Of a stretch of DNA of 64,000 nucleotides, positions 43,479 to 52,787 are shown piece by piece (within the stretch, counting starts at the first letter, position 1; every line of letters starts with the position of its first letter). Below the pieces are notes generated by a model, which saw only the letters and a list, made by a program, of their open reading frames with translations, ran no database searches and was not told where the DNA came from. This DNA comes from Roseofilum casamattae BLCC-M143. GTDB lineage: Bacteria > Cyanobacteriota > Cyanobacteriia > Cyanobacteriales > Desertifilaceae. Both the position numbers and the translations under genes were made by a program. Where the stretch lies: the NCBI RefSeq assembly GCF_030068455.1, contig NZ_JAQOSQ010000006.1:1-64000 (forward strand), read 5' to 3'.

Positions 43479-44970
43479 GACTTTGTTATTTCTACTGCTG
43501 CTCGGACTGATAACTTATTTCATTGTGCAACGCGGTGTCGCCAGTAGCACCACAACTCCGGTGTGGGTCTTATGGCTGGTCATGATGACTCCGGCGTTCG
43601 TCTGGACGGTGTGGATTGAAACAGCTCCAGAGGACCAGCCGCCTCCACTGGCGTTAACCATCGGGTTATTCGTCATTTGCTCCCTGCTCTACCTCTACCT
43701 GATTCAACTCGGACGCATTCGCTCGCCAGAAGAATCGCCCTCAGCCTCTCCACCTTCAGAAGAGCCAGCGGCAACTCCTACTCTTCCCCCTGCTCAACTC
43801 AATCCAGACGAAGAAAAACAGTTGCAACAGTGTTTTCCTTGGTCGGATTATGCATTGCATCAAACCGAGTACCGAGGTCAGGTCATCGTTTGTCGCGGGC
43901 AACTGCGTACTGAGTCTGCCAAGGCCTATCAAACCGTGCAAGCCAAGATTAAGGCAGTCTTTGGCGATCGCTTCCTGATTGTCTTCCAAGAAGGCTTTGA
44001 AGGCAAGCCCTTTTTTGCTTTAATTCCCAATTCGGAATGGAATGCTACCCCCTCTGAAGACGCGAAAAAACGGCAGCAAATGCAACCGTTAATTGCTTTC
44101 GGATTATTACTATTTACCTTACTCACCGCAACGGTTGTCGGAGCCGTCGGATTTAACGAGCTGCCGCCAGAACTGGCAGACAATAGCAGTCAACTCTGGC
44201 AAAACCTGCACCTTCTCGCCTCTGGTTTGCCCTATGCCATCGCCTTAGTGACGATCTTAGGAACTCACGAACTCGGCCATTACCTTATGGCTCGCCGCTA
44301 CAAGATTAAAGTCGCCTTACCTTGCTTTATTCCTATTCCCTTCTTTGTCGGTACTTTAGGGGCTTTTACGCAAATTCGCTCCCCCATTCCCCACCGTCGT
44401 GCCTTATTCGACGTGCAAATTAGCGGCCCCCTAGCTGGACTCGCGGTCACCCTTCCGGTGCTTTGTTGGGGACTCTCTCACTCCGAGGTCATTTCTTGGT
44501 CGGAAGAAACTAGCTTGTTTAATATCAACTCCCTGAACCCGACGGCAACATTCCTGTTAGCAATTTTGAGTAAACTGGCTTTAGGCGATCGCTTAATCCT
44601 CGATCGGGCCCTTGACCTGCACCCCGTCGCCATTGCCGGATTTCTCGGACTCGCTATTACCGCAGTCAGCTTAATCCCCGTCGGCCAGTTGGATGGAGGG
44701 CGCGTGGTTCATGCTATGTTCGGGCAGCGAACCGCTATGGTCATCGCCCAAATTACCCGACTGCTGATTCTGGTGCTGGCATTTGTCCGTCAGGAATTTC
44801 TCTGGTGGGCGATATTTTTGTTATTGATGCCCGTTGGCGACGAACCTGCCTTAAATGATGTGACGGAATTAGATAACGCTCGGGATATGCTCGGACTGAT
44901 AACCCTCGCTATTTTGGTGATGATAATCGTACCTGCCCCAGTTACTCTCATTCAATGGTTGTATGGCTGA
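43477..44970 (+). CDS. Site-2 protease family membrane peptidase (EGY-like)
   Basis: 497 residues, a multi-pass zinc metalloprotease that cuts within membranes. Zinc motif HELGH occurs in ILGTHELGHYLMARR (about residue 263), and the second motif LDGGR in PVGQLDGGRVVHAMFG (about 404). The N-terminal soluble stretch with DEEKQLQQCFPWSDYALHQTEYRGQVI resembles plant EGY proteins. Homologues in cyanobacteria/plastids act in thylakoid development and stress signalling. The start overlaps the MBL gene start. The last eight bases overlap the next gene (ATGGCTGA), so it is co-translated. Confidence 0.93.
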   Translation: MTLLFLLLLGLITYFIVQRGVASSTTTPVWVLWLVMMTPAFVWTVWIETAPEDQPPPLALTIGLFVICSLLYLYLIQLGRIRSPEESPSASPPSEEPAATPTLPPAQLNPDEEKQLQQCFPWSDYALHQTEYRGQVIVCRGQLRTESAKAYQTVQAKIKAVFGDRFLIVFQEGFEGKPFFALIPNSEWNATPSEDAKKRQQMQPLIAFGLLLFTLLTATVVGAVGFNELPPELADNSSQLWQNLHLLASGLPYAIALVTILGTHELGHYLMARRYKIKVALPCFIPIPFFVGTLGAFTQIRSPIPHRRALFDVQISGPLAGLAVTLPVLCWGLSHSEVISWSEETSLFNINSLNPTATFLLAILSKLALGDRLILDRALDLHPVAIAGFLGLAITAVSLIPVGQLDGGRVVHAMFGQRTAMVIAQITRLLILVLAFVRQEFLWWAIFLLLMPVGDEPALNDVTELDNARDMLGLITLAILVMIIVPAPVTLIQWLYG

Positions 44971-45427
44971 TAATATCCGCGAATGGTTAGATCGGATTCG
45001 TCAATTGCAGGAACAAGCCGTGCAATTGCAACAAGAGCGCGATCGCGCATACAAAAGTGCGGCCAATTGGCAGCAATTGTATGAAACTGAGTCGCAACAA
45101 CGGCGCCATGATAGTCAAATGGCTGGCGATCGCATTCGGGAACTGCAAAAGAAATTGGCGTCGTTACAAAAACCTATCGGTCAGTTACCTGGAGAAGCGG
45201 GTTCCGTTGCGCTCGAGGAAGAGATTGCTGGCTTAACGTCTCTGGAAGAGGTGAAACAGAAGTTGCTCGAGATGACAGTAGAGCGCGATCGTCTCGCACA
45301 AACCATAACCTCTCTGACCAATGCCTTGCAAGCCGAACAAGTGCAACATCAGCAAACTCGGCAGAATTTAACCTCTGCGCTTGCGGATGCGATCGATCGC
45401 CTCAATCGCGAGCGACATGTACTTTGA
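44963..45427 (+). CDS. Coiled-coil protein coupled to the site-2 protease
   Basis: 154 residues made almost wholly of charged, Gln-rich heptad-like helix (IRQLQEQAVQLQQERDRAYKSAANWQQLYETESQQRR). The stop of the protease overlaps its ATG by eight bases. No domain known. It may oligomerise or act as an accessory or substrate of the protease; this is inferred only from gene order. Its end meets the convergent sugar kinase by two bases. Confidence 0.7.
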   Translation: MADNIREWLDRIRQLQEQAVQLQQERDRAYKSAANWQQLYETESQQRRHDSQMAGDRIRELQKKLASLQKPIGQLPGEAGSVALEEEIAGLTSLEEVKQKLLEMTVERDRLAQTITSLTNALQAEQVQHQQTRQNLTSALADAIDRLNRERHVL

Positions 45428-45429
45428 TA

Positions 45430-46461
45430 TTATCCTTCAATTAATTCCGCCAAGGCTTGCTTCATCGCTTCTTGAGTCGTGGTTGCCGTGCCAAACTGTC
45501 GCACGACTAGGGAAGCGGCTAAGTTTCCCAGCACCGCAGCTTCCCAGAACGATGCCTCCAAACATAGGGCCAGAGTCACCGCAGCAATCACCGTATCGCC
45601 AGCACCGGTAACATCAAACACCTCAGTTCGATTAAAAGCTGGAATCTGTTGCATGGGTTTCCCCAGTTCAAACAAGCTCATTCCTTCATCGCCGCGAGTA
45701 ATTAATATTTTCTTTGCTCCAGTAATATTAAGCAGGTCTTTTCCGGCTCGTTCGAGTTGTTGGAGAGAGTTAATTGGATAACCAACCGCGAGTTCGGCTT
45801 CCGGTAAATTGGGAGTAAATAAGGTGGCTCCTCGATAGCGCTCCAGTGCTTTTTGCGTATCGACCATCACTTGAGAATGTTGCAATGCTGCGGCAATAAC
45901 TGGAGAAGGAGCGCGAAAGACGCCATCTCCATAATCGGAGCAAATCATCCCATCAACTTGGGTTAACTCCGAGGTAATATATTCAGCAAGCTGCTTCTGC
46001 AACGACAGATCGGGTAGAGCATCGGATTTGCGATCGATCCGGACAATTTGTTGGGTCACTGACTGGCGCGCATGACCGGAAATCCGAGTTTTAGTGACCG
46101 TGGGACGGGTTTCGTCGATGGCAATACCGTCAATATTTACTCCGGCTTCGGAGAAAATACGTTGCAGCGCGACTCCCTGGTCGTCATTGCCCACCAAACC
46201 CACTGCTTTAACTTGCCCGCCGAGCTTGGCGAGATTATAAACTGCATTGGCTCCACCGCCAGGAATTTGCTCGGTCTGCTCGTGGCGTAAAATCAGTACC
46301 GGGGCTTCCCTGGAAAGTCGCTCCACTTGACCGGAGAGAAATTCATCGAGGGTCAAATCTCCGATAACCAATACTTTGGCTTCTGTAAAGCGATCGATCA
46401 GTGCTTGCAAACGGGATTGTTCCCGCCGCAATTGAGGAATAATACCGTTCTGTAGAGTCAT
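45430..46461 (-). CDS. D-glycero-beta-D-manno-heptose-7-phosphate kinase-like PfkB sugar kinase
   Basis: 343 residues of the PfkB/RfaE1 family. Motifs: IPGGGANAVYNLAKLGG near the substrate site, NAVGLVGNDDQG, MVDTQKALERYRGATLFTPNLPEA, and ITRGDEGMSLF with the C-terminal DVTGAGDTVIAAVTLALC, whose Asp (GAGD) is the catalytic base. It resembles the kinase half of HldE (heptose-7-phosphate kinase for LPS core) and lacks the adenylyltransferase half, so it is HldA-type. Substrate could be another sugar phosphate. Confidence 0.86.
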   Translation of the reverse strand: MTLQNGIIPQLRREQSRLQALIDRFTEAKVLVIGDLTLDEFLSGQVERLSREAPVLILRHEQTEQIPGGGANAVYNLAKLGGQVKAVGLVGNDDQGVALQRIFSEAGVNIDGIAIDETRPTVTKTRISGHARQSVTQQIVRIDRKSDALPDLSLQKQLAEYITSELTQVDGMICSDYGDGVFRAPSPVIAAALQHSQVMVDTQKALERYRGATLFTPNLPEAELAVGYPINSLQQLERAGKDLLNITGAKKILITRGDEGMSLFELGKPMQQIPAFNRTEVFDVTGAGDTVIAAVTLALCLEASFWEAAVLGNLAASLVVRQFGTATTTQEAMKQALAELIEG

Positions 46462-46568
46462 GCTGGCCCGGCTTGGTTGATTCTCAACCCTCAGATTAAC
46501 CTATGATGGGGCAATGAAACTGGCTATATTGGGTTTATTCATATTCGGGTTTAAGGAGGAGTCGTCAG

Positions 46569-46946
46569 ATGAAAACTCGCAGTGTTTTCCGTTTATTGGT
46601 TGGTTTAGCGGTCTTATTCTCTCTGGTTGGATCTGCGGAAACTGCTTGGGGGAGAAGGCATCGCCGATATTTCCACCGATTGGTTGACCTCAATCCAACT
46701 CTTTATCGGCAAATCTGCGATCGCATTCAATCTAGCTCCGATAATTGCAGCAATACCTATCGCTTGGGCGTGCCAATGTATGTGGTTACTGGTAACCTAG
46801 GAGAGATGGCTTATGTGACGGTTCTCGATAAACAGCTTTATGTTTGGGACTGGGTGAATAGTAATTGGCTCCCTCAAGACGAATCTCCGGTGGGCACTTA
46901 CCGGTTTGTCTTGCTATTAAGAGAATGGGAACAACCAGCGCGTTAG
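46569..46946 (+). CDS. Small secreted hypothetical protein
   Basis: 125 residues after a strong ribosome-binding site AAGGAGGA. A signal peptide (LVGLAVLFSLVGSAETAWG) is followed by a short mature part with Cys residues (QICDRI..DNCSNTY) that may form a disulfide, and a Trp/Tyr-rich region (LYVWDWVNSNWLPQDESPVGTYRF). No known domain. Stop is 25 bases before the DUF1400 hydrolase, so they are likely co-transcribed. Confidence 0.7.
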   Translation: MKTRSVFRLLVGLAVLFSLVGSAETAWGRRHRRYFHRLVDLNPTLYRQICDRIQSSSDNCSNTYRLGVPMYVVTGNLGEMAYVTVLDKQLYVWDWVNSNWLPQDESPVGTYRFVLLLREWEQPAR

Positions 46947-46970
46947 TACGCAAACTAGAGCAGCAAAGTT

Positions 46971-48641
46971 ATGAGGGCTATCTTCAGTGCTATCTTATCC
47001 GTTCGCGGTTTCGGACTCTCGATCGCCGCGATCGCGCTTTGGGGCAGTTGCAACCAACCGGGAGTGGCAGCCGAAGCAATAAACATTCGTCTCGGACGAT
47101 TGCAAACCACCATTACCCTAGCCGAACTGGAAGAGTTTGGCAAAACGGGAGAGCTTTCCCCTGCTTTGCAACCTTACCGACGAGCGCTAACGCCCCAAGT
47201 GCGCTATCTGCTGCACTCTCGCTTGCCTATCGATCCGGAAATCGGCGATCGCATTTTGGGCAATATTCTCCAGTCTCCTCTGAGCCTGGAAATCTATCAA
47301 AATTTAGCCCCGATCTTTCCTCACAGCCGTTTGGATTACCTCCAGACCGCTGTATCGACCGCGTTGTCAGATGGTAACTTTACCGTTCTTTCGATTTTGG
47401 AAGCCTATCCCGGAAAGACAATCGCCGTCAATGCAACTGCTGCCCTCTCTTTTGCTCTGCAATTTAATGGAGATTATTGGAGAAGTCGCATTCTCGAACC
47501 GCTACTGATGAGTCAGGAGCGCCGAGAGACAGCAGAGATCGAAGAGTTGCCCCCAACTGTAGTACCGACGGCGATCGATCCCTCCCAACCGGGATACGAA
47601 CGAGTCCAAAAAACAACTCTCATGCTCCAAGATGGGAAACGAGAACGATCGATCCCGGTGGATCTCTATTGGTCGAACTATTCGGTTTCGTCCGGCCCTC
47701 TCGTGATTATTTCTCATGGGTTTGGATCGGATCGGTTTTATTTCGCTTATCTCGCCTCTCATCTCGCCTCTTACGGGTTAACGGTGGCGGCGATCGAACA
47801 TCCCGGTAGTAATGTTAACTGGCTCATCCAAGAGTCTACGGTCAAGCAAATGGCCACATTAGTTCCGCCAGAAGAATTTATTAATCGCCCGCAAGATATT
47901 AGTTTTTTGCTCGATCGCCTGGCGGAAGTGAATAACAATGCCGGCCCGTTGCAGGGCAAACTGAATACCAACCGCGTCAGCTTAATCGGTCATTCCCTGG
48001 GGGGTTATACGGCTTTTGCTCTAGCAGGCGCTCGGCTAGATTTAGCCAGTTTGCGTCAGTTCTGTCGCGATCGCCCAGCTTTGGGTCGCTCCCCGGCAGA
48101 TTGGTTGCAGTGCGCGGCGGCCGATTTGCCCGTCACTCCACAATCGTTACAGGACGAACGCATCGTGCAGGCGATCGTCATTAGTCCTCTCGTCGGTCGC
48201 CTCTTTGGGAAAAACGGCATTACCGGTGTTAAAATTCCAACTCTGATTTTAGCAAATACTAATGATGCCGTGACTCCAGCTCTAGAGCATCAAATCCGTC
48301 CCTTTGCCCAACTGCAAGGCTCCAAATATTTGCTCGCGGCGATCGGCGCTCCCCACCTCAGTGTCGGGAATCGTAAATCTCCCCATCCCGCTTCTCCTCA
48401 GTTTGTCCCGCTCAAACAAGTGCTACAAGGTTTATCCCTGGCATTTATTAAACAATTAACTTCAGAAAAAGACCGCTATCGCGATTTTCTAAGTCCTGCA
48501 TATACTCAATCTTTTTCCACCGAACAATTGCCGTTACACTTCTACCAATCGTCTTTACAACATTGGTGGAAACCCATCGATCTGCGTCGTTTATTACCCT
48601 CATTTCTTTCTCCACAAACTAGGAAAAAGCCCATGTTATAG
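46971..48641 (+). CDS. DUF1400 alpha/beta hydrolase (secreted)
   Basis: 556 residues. A signal peptide (LSIAAIALWGSCNQPGVAA) is followed by the DUF1400 domain (~residues 35-150, ITLAELEEFGKTGELSPALQPYRRALTPQVRYLL), which precedes many cyanobacterial lipase-like proteins. The alpha/beta hydrolase covers about 215-500. The nucleophile elbow is LIGHSLGGYTAFALA, the oxyanion region is VIISHGFGSD, and the late acid/His are near LANTNDAVTPALEHQ and GAPHLSVG. It likely cleaves lipids or esters at the envelope. Start chosen at ATG 46971 with a weak ribosome site. Confidence 0.87.
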   Translation: MRAIFSAILSVRGFGLSIAAIALWGSCNQPGVAAEAINIRLGRLQTTITLAELEEFGKTGELSPALQPYRRALTPQVRYLLHSRLPIDPEIGDRILGNILQSPLSLEIYQNLAPIFPHSRLDYLQTAVSTALSDGNFTVLSILEAYPGKTIAVNATAALSFALQFNGDYWRSRILEPLLMSQERRETAEIEELPPTVVPTAIDPSQPGYERVQKTTLMLQDGKRERSIPVDLYWSNYSVSSGPLVIISHGFGSDRFYFAYLASHLASYGLTVAAIEHPGSNVNWLIQESTVKQMATLVPPEEFINRPQDISFLLDRLAEVNNNAGPLQGKLNTNRVSLIGHSLGGYTAFALAGARLDLASLRQFCRDRPALGRSPADWLQCAAADLPVTPQSLQDERIVQAIVISPLVGRLFGKNGITGVKIPTLILANTNDAVTPALEHQIRPFAQLQGSKYLLAAIGAPHLSVGNRKSPHPASPQFVPLKQVLQGLSLAFIKQLTSEKDRYRDFLSPAYTQSFSTEQLPLHFYQSSLQHWWKPIDLRRLLPSFLSPQTRKKPML

Positions 48642-48798
48642 GCGATCGACTTATGACACGAAAAGCAGCATATCGCACAGCCTTATTCACTCCATAAATT
48701 GAATTAATCTGGAATTAATTTGGAATTTGTTTTTAGCGGGCAATCCCTGGATGATAAACTGAAACTGCAACTAATGCCACGAATATCGGGGGTCGATC

Positions 48799-51700
48799 GT
48801 GCTTCTCTCTCCCATCCAAAACCGCTTGGGTTTATCCAACGAACAACTCAAGCGCCTGGCTTCATTTCTGCTTCTGGCTCTAACTCTCGTTGGCACCCAA
48901 GCTCTTGCCTCTCTACTTTCTCGCTCCCTTTTTCTCTCCAACGCGGGAGCCGATCGCCTCGCCCTGCTCTATACCATTACTCCTATTGTTATTATCTCCG
49001 TCTCCACCGGATTTTCCCAGATTATTAGCAAAGTTTCGCACAAGAGGCTGTTGCAAACCTTATTGCTGTCTAGCTTATTTTTTGTGCTCGGCTTAAAGCT
49101 ATTGGGGGGCTTTGAACGAGGGATTGCCACCTACTTTATCTTTTATGTTTTTGCCGAAGTTATTAATGTTCTACTGATTAAAATCGGGTTTTGGAACTTA
49201 GTCTCCGACTATTTCACTACCCTAGAAATGAAGCGCTATACCCCATATTTGACCTTAGCTTCGAGTTTGGGATATTTACTGGCTAACAGCAGCGCCGGTA
49301 TTGCCTTGGAATACTTGCAGCCTCGCGACTTAGTGCTTGCATTACCTCTACTCTACGGCACGGCGATCGCGCAAATTCTTTATATCCAAGCCAAACAAAC
49401 CGACATTGAAATCAACGAACCCCAACAGCGATCGAGCAAACAAGCGGAAACCCTCAAAGACTCCCTGGCGCAATTTCCGCAACTGATCGGCCGCTATCCA
49501 ATTATTCTCTTTCTCACCGCCAATACCTTTCTGCTCTTGCTCTTGCGGCTCTTAGGGGAATATCAATACAGTACAATCTATGCTAATACCATCAACGACG
49601 CGCAGAAACTCGCTCGCTTTCTCGCCGTGCTCGCCACCGTACTCAGCTTATTAGAATTCGCCTTATCCTCCACCGTCACTCCCCTGCTGATTCAAAAATT
49701 GGGGGTGCGACGGATGAACCTCATTTATCCCCTCACCACTTCTCTCAGTTTTCTCGGCTTATTTCTCTTACCCGGTTTGGGTTCAGCCGTGGCCGCTAAC
49801 GTCAATCAGCGATCGCTCAATTATGGCATGGCCGAGTCCGTGCGTTTGCTTAACTATAACGCCGTTCCTCCCCGACTCCTCAGCCGCTTTCGGGTACTCA
49901 GCGAAGGATTATTTTCTCCCATCGGGCAAATTTTAGGCGGAGCTATTCTTCTGAGTACCCAGCAAATGAACAGCGCGAGCATCACTATTCTTCTGGGTTT
50001 GGGTTTGAGCTTATTTTATAGCGGGATAGGACATTTTACCGGGCGCAGTTATATGCAATCCTTGCTGGAAATGGTGCAAGAAGGTTCGGTTAACTTGGAA
50101 GCGGTGAAAATGGGATGGGTGACCTTGCCCTTATCCTATCAAGACGACGTCGAAGACATGCTCGAAAGTGGCGATCGCCGGACGCAACTGCTCGGCCTCA
50201 AACTGGCCAGTCGCCTGCCCAAACCCAGTCGCGTTCTGCCGCAAGTGCGATCGCTCTTTTCGCAAACCAGCCTGGAGATTCGCAATGGAGTCTTGAGCTT
50301 TCTCAGTCAAATCCCGGTTACCGACCAAACTTTTTGTACTCGCAACCTGCTCAACTCCGAAGACCATATCGCCCGCTCCGTCGCTCTCGAACTGCTTATT
50401 CTCTGCCAAGAACCCATTCCCGAACCCGAGCGATCGCAATTTTGGGAAACCGGAGACGAGGAAATCCGCGCCCTGATTACCCTGGCTTCCCTGCAAACCT
50501 CAAAATCTTCATTCACTCAAGATATCGCCACTTGGGCTGCCTCTCTCCAGGCGCAAACCAAACGTAACTTAATCGGGGTTATTGCTCGCAGCGGCCATCC
50601 GGAACTGTTGCTGCTGGCCAAACCCCTATTACGAGATACTCCTGCGGATCTCAAGCAACAAGGACTGGCTCTGTTGGGGACTCTCGATACTCAATTGCAT
50701 CCCGAAATTTGCGAACTGGCTGCCGCAGAATTAGGCCATAGCGATCCGGAAGTCCGGGCAAGTGCGATTCAAATTTTAGGGCGATCGCCAAAACAAGACC
50801 TGCTGCCCTATTTAGCCACAGCCCTGGAAGACTGCCATGCTCGCGTGCGTCAAGAAGCGGCCGCAGCCCTGGCTCGTGCGGGAGAAGGCGCTCTCTCTTG
50901 GGTCGAACCCCATTTCAGCTCCCATCGCTCGGAAGTAGTGAATGCTGCTATTACAACCCTCGGACAGATGGGCACCTCCCGCGCGGAAGACCGGTTATAC
51001 GAATACTTAGCCCCCGAGTTGCAGCAAGTGACTCTGACTTGGGAATGGTCGAAACAGATCCCCCGCGATCGCCCGCGCTGGAACTTATTGGCAATGGCAA
51101 TTAAGGACTATCAGCAGCGAGTCATCGATCGCGTGTTCCACACTATCTCGGCATTTGGCTGTTCCCAAACCCTGGATGCGTTTCGTCAGGCGATCCATTC
51201 TAATAATCTGCGCGATCGAGCTAATGCCGTCGAAACTATTGCTTCCATGCGCTATCGCCGCTTCATTCAGCCCTTATTGCCCTTGCTCGAAGCTCAAGCC
51301 AGGGGTCAGATGCCGGATGCGATGGTCGAGACGGATGCCGATTGGATGAAGTATACTGGCTCGAAGCTGATTTTAGAAGCTTTATCCTCTGGCGATCGCT
51401 GGCTGGAACTTGGAGCGCTAGTGGCGTTAATCGATCTGCCCCATAGCTTAGTTGAAACGTCCGATCCTCTGGTGCAAAGCGTTGCCCAAACTTTATTTTT
51501 AGGCGGACAAAATACCTGTCAGCAAGAACCTACCTTGAACCGCCTCTATTTGTTAAGCCATGTAGAATTATTCCACTATTTCTCCTTAGACGAACTCTTG
51601 GAAATTAACGATCGACTGGTGATGTTAGAGTTCGATCCTGGAGTACCGATTATTGCAGAAGGGACGCTTCGGCATCATCTCTATATTATTAGTTCCGGAA

Positions 51701-51975
51701 CGGCAATTTTAACGAAGAGAGTTGAGGGCGATCGCAGAACTCTGGGGAGTTTAACCACTGGAGATTATTTTGGCGAGTCGCAACTGTTTAATCAATCTCC
51801 GGCTTGGGTGACCGTCACCGCTGAAACCCATTGCCAAGTTCTGAAATTAGAAGCCCAACGGTTTATCGATCTCATCTATCAAAAACCGGATATGATTATT
51901 GAAATTTGCCGCCGGTTTAGTTCGTTTCTCAAGCAAAATATCCAGGAAACCGATTGGGCGAGCTTGCAAAAATAG
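48799..51975 (+). CDS. Npt1-like nucleotide/transporter domain fused to HEAT repeats and a cNMP-binding domain
   Basis: 1058 residues from a GTG. Residues 20-420 form about ten membrane helices like bacterial Npt1-type/ATP-ADP carrier proteins (LLALTLVGTQALASLLSRSLFLSNAGADRLAL). From ~440 to 830 there are alpha-solenoid HEAT repeats (GLALLGTLDTQLHPEICELAAAELGHSDPEVRASAIQIL). A cyclic-nucleotide-binding domain is at about 930-1040 (IIAEGTLRHHLYIISSG..GDYFGESQLFNQSPAWVTVTAE). The fusion suggests a membrane carrier or receptor gated by cAMP or cGMP. No other gene with it. Confidence 0.85.
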   Translation: MLLSPIQNRLGLSNEQLKRLASFLLLALTLVGTQALASLLSRSLFLSNAGADRLALLYTITPIVIISVSTGFSQIISKVSHKRLLQTLLLSSLFFVLGLKLLGGFERGIATYFIFYVFAEVINVLLIKIGFWNLVSDYFTTLEMKRYTPYLTLASSLGYLLANSSAGIALEYLQPRDLVLALPLLYGTAIAQILYIQAKQTDIEINEPQQRSSKQAETLKDSLAQFPQLIGRYPIILFLTANTFLLLLLRLLGEYQYSTIYANTINDAQKLARFLAVLATVLSLLEFALSSTVTPLLIQKLGVRRMNLIYPLTTSLSFLGLFLLPGLGSAVAANVNQRSLNYGMAESVRLLNYNAVPPRLLSRFRVLSEGLFSPIGQILGGAILLSTQQMNSASITILLGLGLSLFYSGIGHFTGRSYMQSLLEMVQEGSVNLEAVKMGWVTLPLSYQDDVEDMLESGDRRTQLLGLKLASRLPKPSRVLPQVRSLFSQTSLEIRNGVLSFLSQIPVTDQTFCTRNLLNSEDHIARSVALELLILCQEPIPEPERSQFWETGDEEIRALITLASLQTSKSSFTQDIATWAASLQAQTKRNLIGVIARSGHPELLLLAKPLLRDTPADLKQQGLALLGTLDTQLHPEICELAAAELGHSDPEVRASAIQILGRSPKQDLLPYLATALEDCHARVRQEAAAALARAGEGALSWVEPHFSSHRSEVVNAAITTLGQMGTSRAEDRLYEYLAPELQQVTLTWEWSKQIPRDRPRWNLLAMAIKDYQQRVIDRVFHTISAFGCSQTLDAFRQAIHSNNLRDRANAVETIASMRYRRFIQPLLPLLEAQARGQMPDAMVETDADWMKYTGSKLILEALSSGDRWLELGALVALIDLPHSLVETSDPLVQSVAQTLFLGGQNTCQQEPTLNRLYLLSHVELFHYFSLDELLEINDRLVMLEFDPGVPIIAEGTLRHHLYIISSGTAILTKRVEGDRRTLGSLTTGDYFGESQLFNQSPAWVTVTAETHCQVLKLEAQRFIDLIYQKPDMIIEICRRFSSFLKQNIQETDWASLQK

Positions 51976-52023
51976 TTTCAGTTATAGTTAATTTGATTAA
52001 CAGTGAGACAAGTAAGTATGTGA

Positions 52024-52045
52024 GGACTGAGCGAAGTCGAAGTCC
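52024..52045. repeat. REP-like hairpin, copy 2
   Basis: Outer stem GGACT/AGTCC around the core CTGAGCGAAGTCGAAG. Relative to copy 1 both strands of the stem changed together (GCCCT/AGGGC to GGACT/AGTCC), and the inner G..C pair became A..T. Lies at a convergent junction. Confidence 0.75.
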
Positions 52046-52063
52046 GGATTGCTGAGGGTGTCC

Positions 52064-52085
52064 GAGCTTCGGCTCCGCTCAGCTC
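52064..52085. repeat. REP-like hairpin, copy 3 (inverted orientation)
   Basis: Reverse-complement orientation of the same family; as read on the minus strand the stem is GAGCT/AGCTC around CTGAGCGGAGCCGAAG. With copy 2 it forms a head-to-head pair, an arrangement known from BIMEs, between convergent genes. Confidence 0.75.
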
Positions 52086-52128
52086 TCGCTGGCTTTGCAA
52101 TTTTATGTATCACTGCTATTTCAATTAA

Positions 52129-52752
52129 CTATAATTGACCTAACGCTTGATGGTAAGCGCGAACCATTTGCGGTTCCCGATCCGGATCCATAAACTGAGA
52201 TAAGAGACTAATATCTAAATTTGGTAGCAGTTGGCTGCGTTCGATTTCTCGATATCCGGTAGCGGAATCAATCAATTGATAGAGAGTAAAACCGTCGTTC
52301 TGCCAAAACCAAACTTCTGGAATTTCCAATCCTTGATAGATATCTAGTTTATCAATACCACCACTGGTAATAACGACTTCGATCGCCAGATCGGGAACGT
52401 CTCGCCGTTCTCCGATACAATAACTTTCATCAGCTTCTAAACCTCTGGCCGCCACTTCACTGCGAAACGTAGCAGAACCATAGCTATAAAAATCGAGATC
52501 TTCGACTGAGGCATAAGTTTCCAGCAGTCTCCGAATGAGGCTTTTAATAATTTCATGTTGCGTCGAAGTTCCCATGATTTCTAATAGTCCTTGGTTATAG
52601 CTCAGGCGTAAGCTTGGGGACGGAGAGAGTGTCGTTAGCAGAGTTTCGTACTGTTGCCAAGAAATATTATGCAATGTAATGCGCTGTTCGCTCAGAGTTG
52701 GAGCGACTAATTCTTGTAGCGCGATCGCCGGAATATCAACTGTAACTTTCAT
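52129..52752 (-). CDS. Uma2-family (DUF820) protein with a structured leader
   Basis: 207 residues. The N-terminus MKVTVDIPAIALQELVAPTL is typical of the larger Uma2 subtype; the core has LEIMGTSTQHEIIKSLIRRLL, ARGLEADESYCI, VPDLAIEVVITSGG with the E-x-V/K-like nuclease motif, and LEIPEVWFWQNDGFTLYQL. Function unknown (PD-(D/E)xK fold). A terminator and hairpins lie between 52788 and 52988 on the same strand, 38 bases before the ATG, so its expression may be attenuated. The other Uma2 gene (10146) lacks such a leader. Confidence 0.85.
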   Translation of the reverse strand: MKVTVDIPAIALQELVAPTLSEQRITLHNISWQQYETLLTTLSPSPSLRLSYNQGLLEIMGTSTQHEIIKSLIRRLLETYASVEDLDFYSYGSATFRSEVAARGLEADESYCIGERRDVPDLAIEVVITSGGIDKLDIYQGLEIPEVWFWQNDGFTLYQLIDSATGYREIERSQLLPNLDISLLSQFMDPDREPQMVRAYHQALGQL

Positions 52753-52787
52753 CAGATTCCACAGGGCAAACTTTCTTCACTATAACC

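Noticed and set aside
48720-49028. Overlapping 102-codon frame at the start of the Npt1-like gene
   Set aside because: It is in another frame of a clearly coding region and has no recognised domain.
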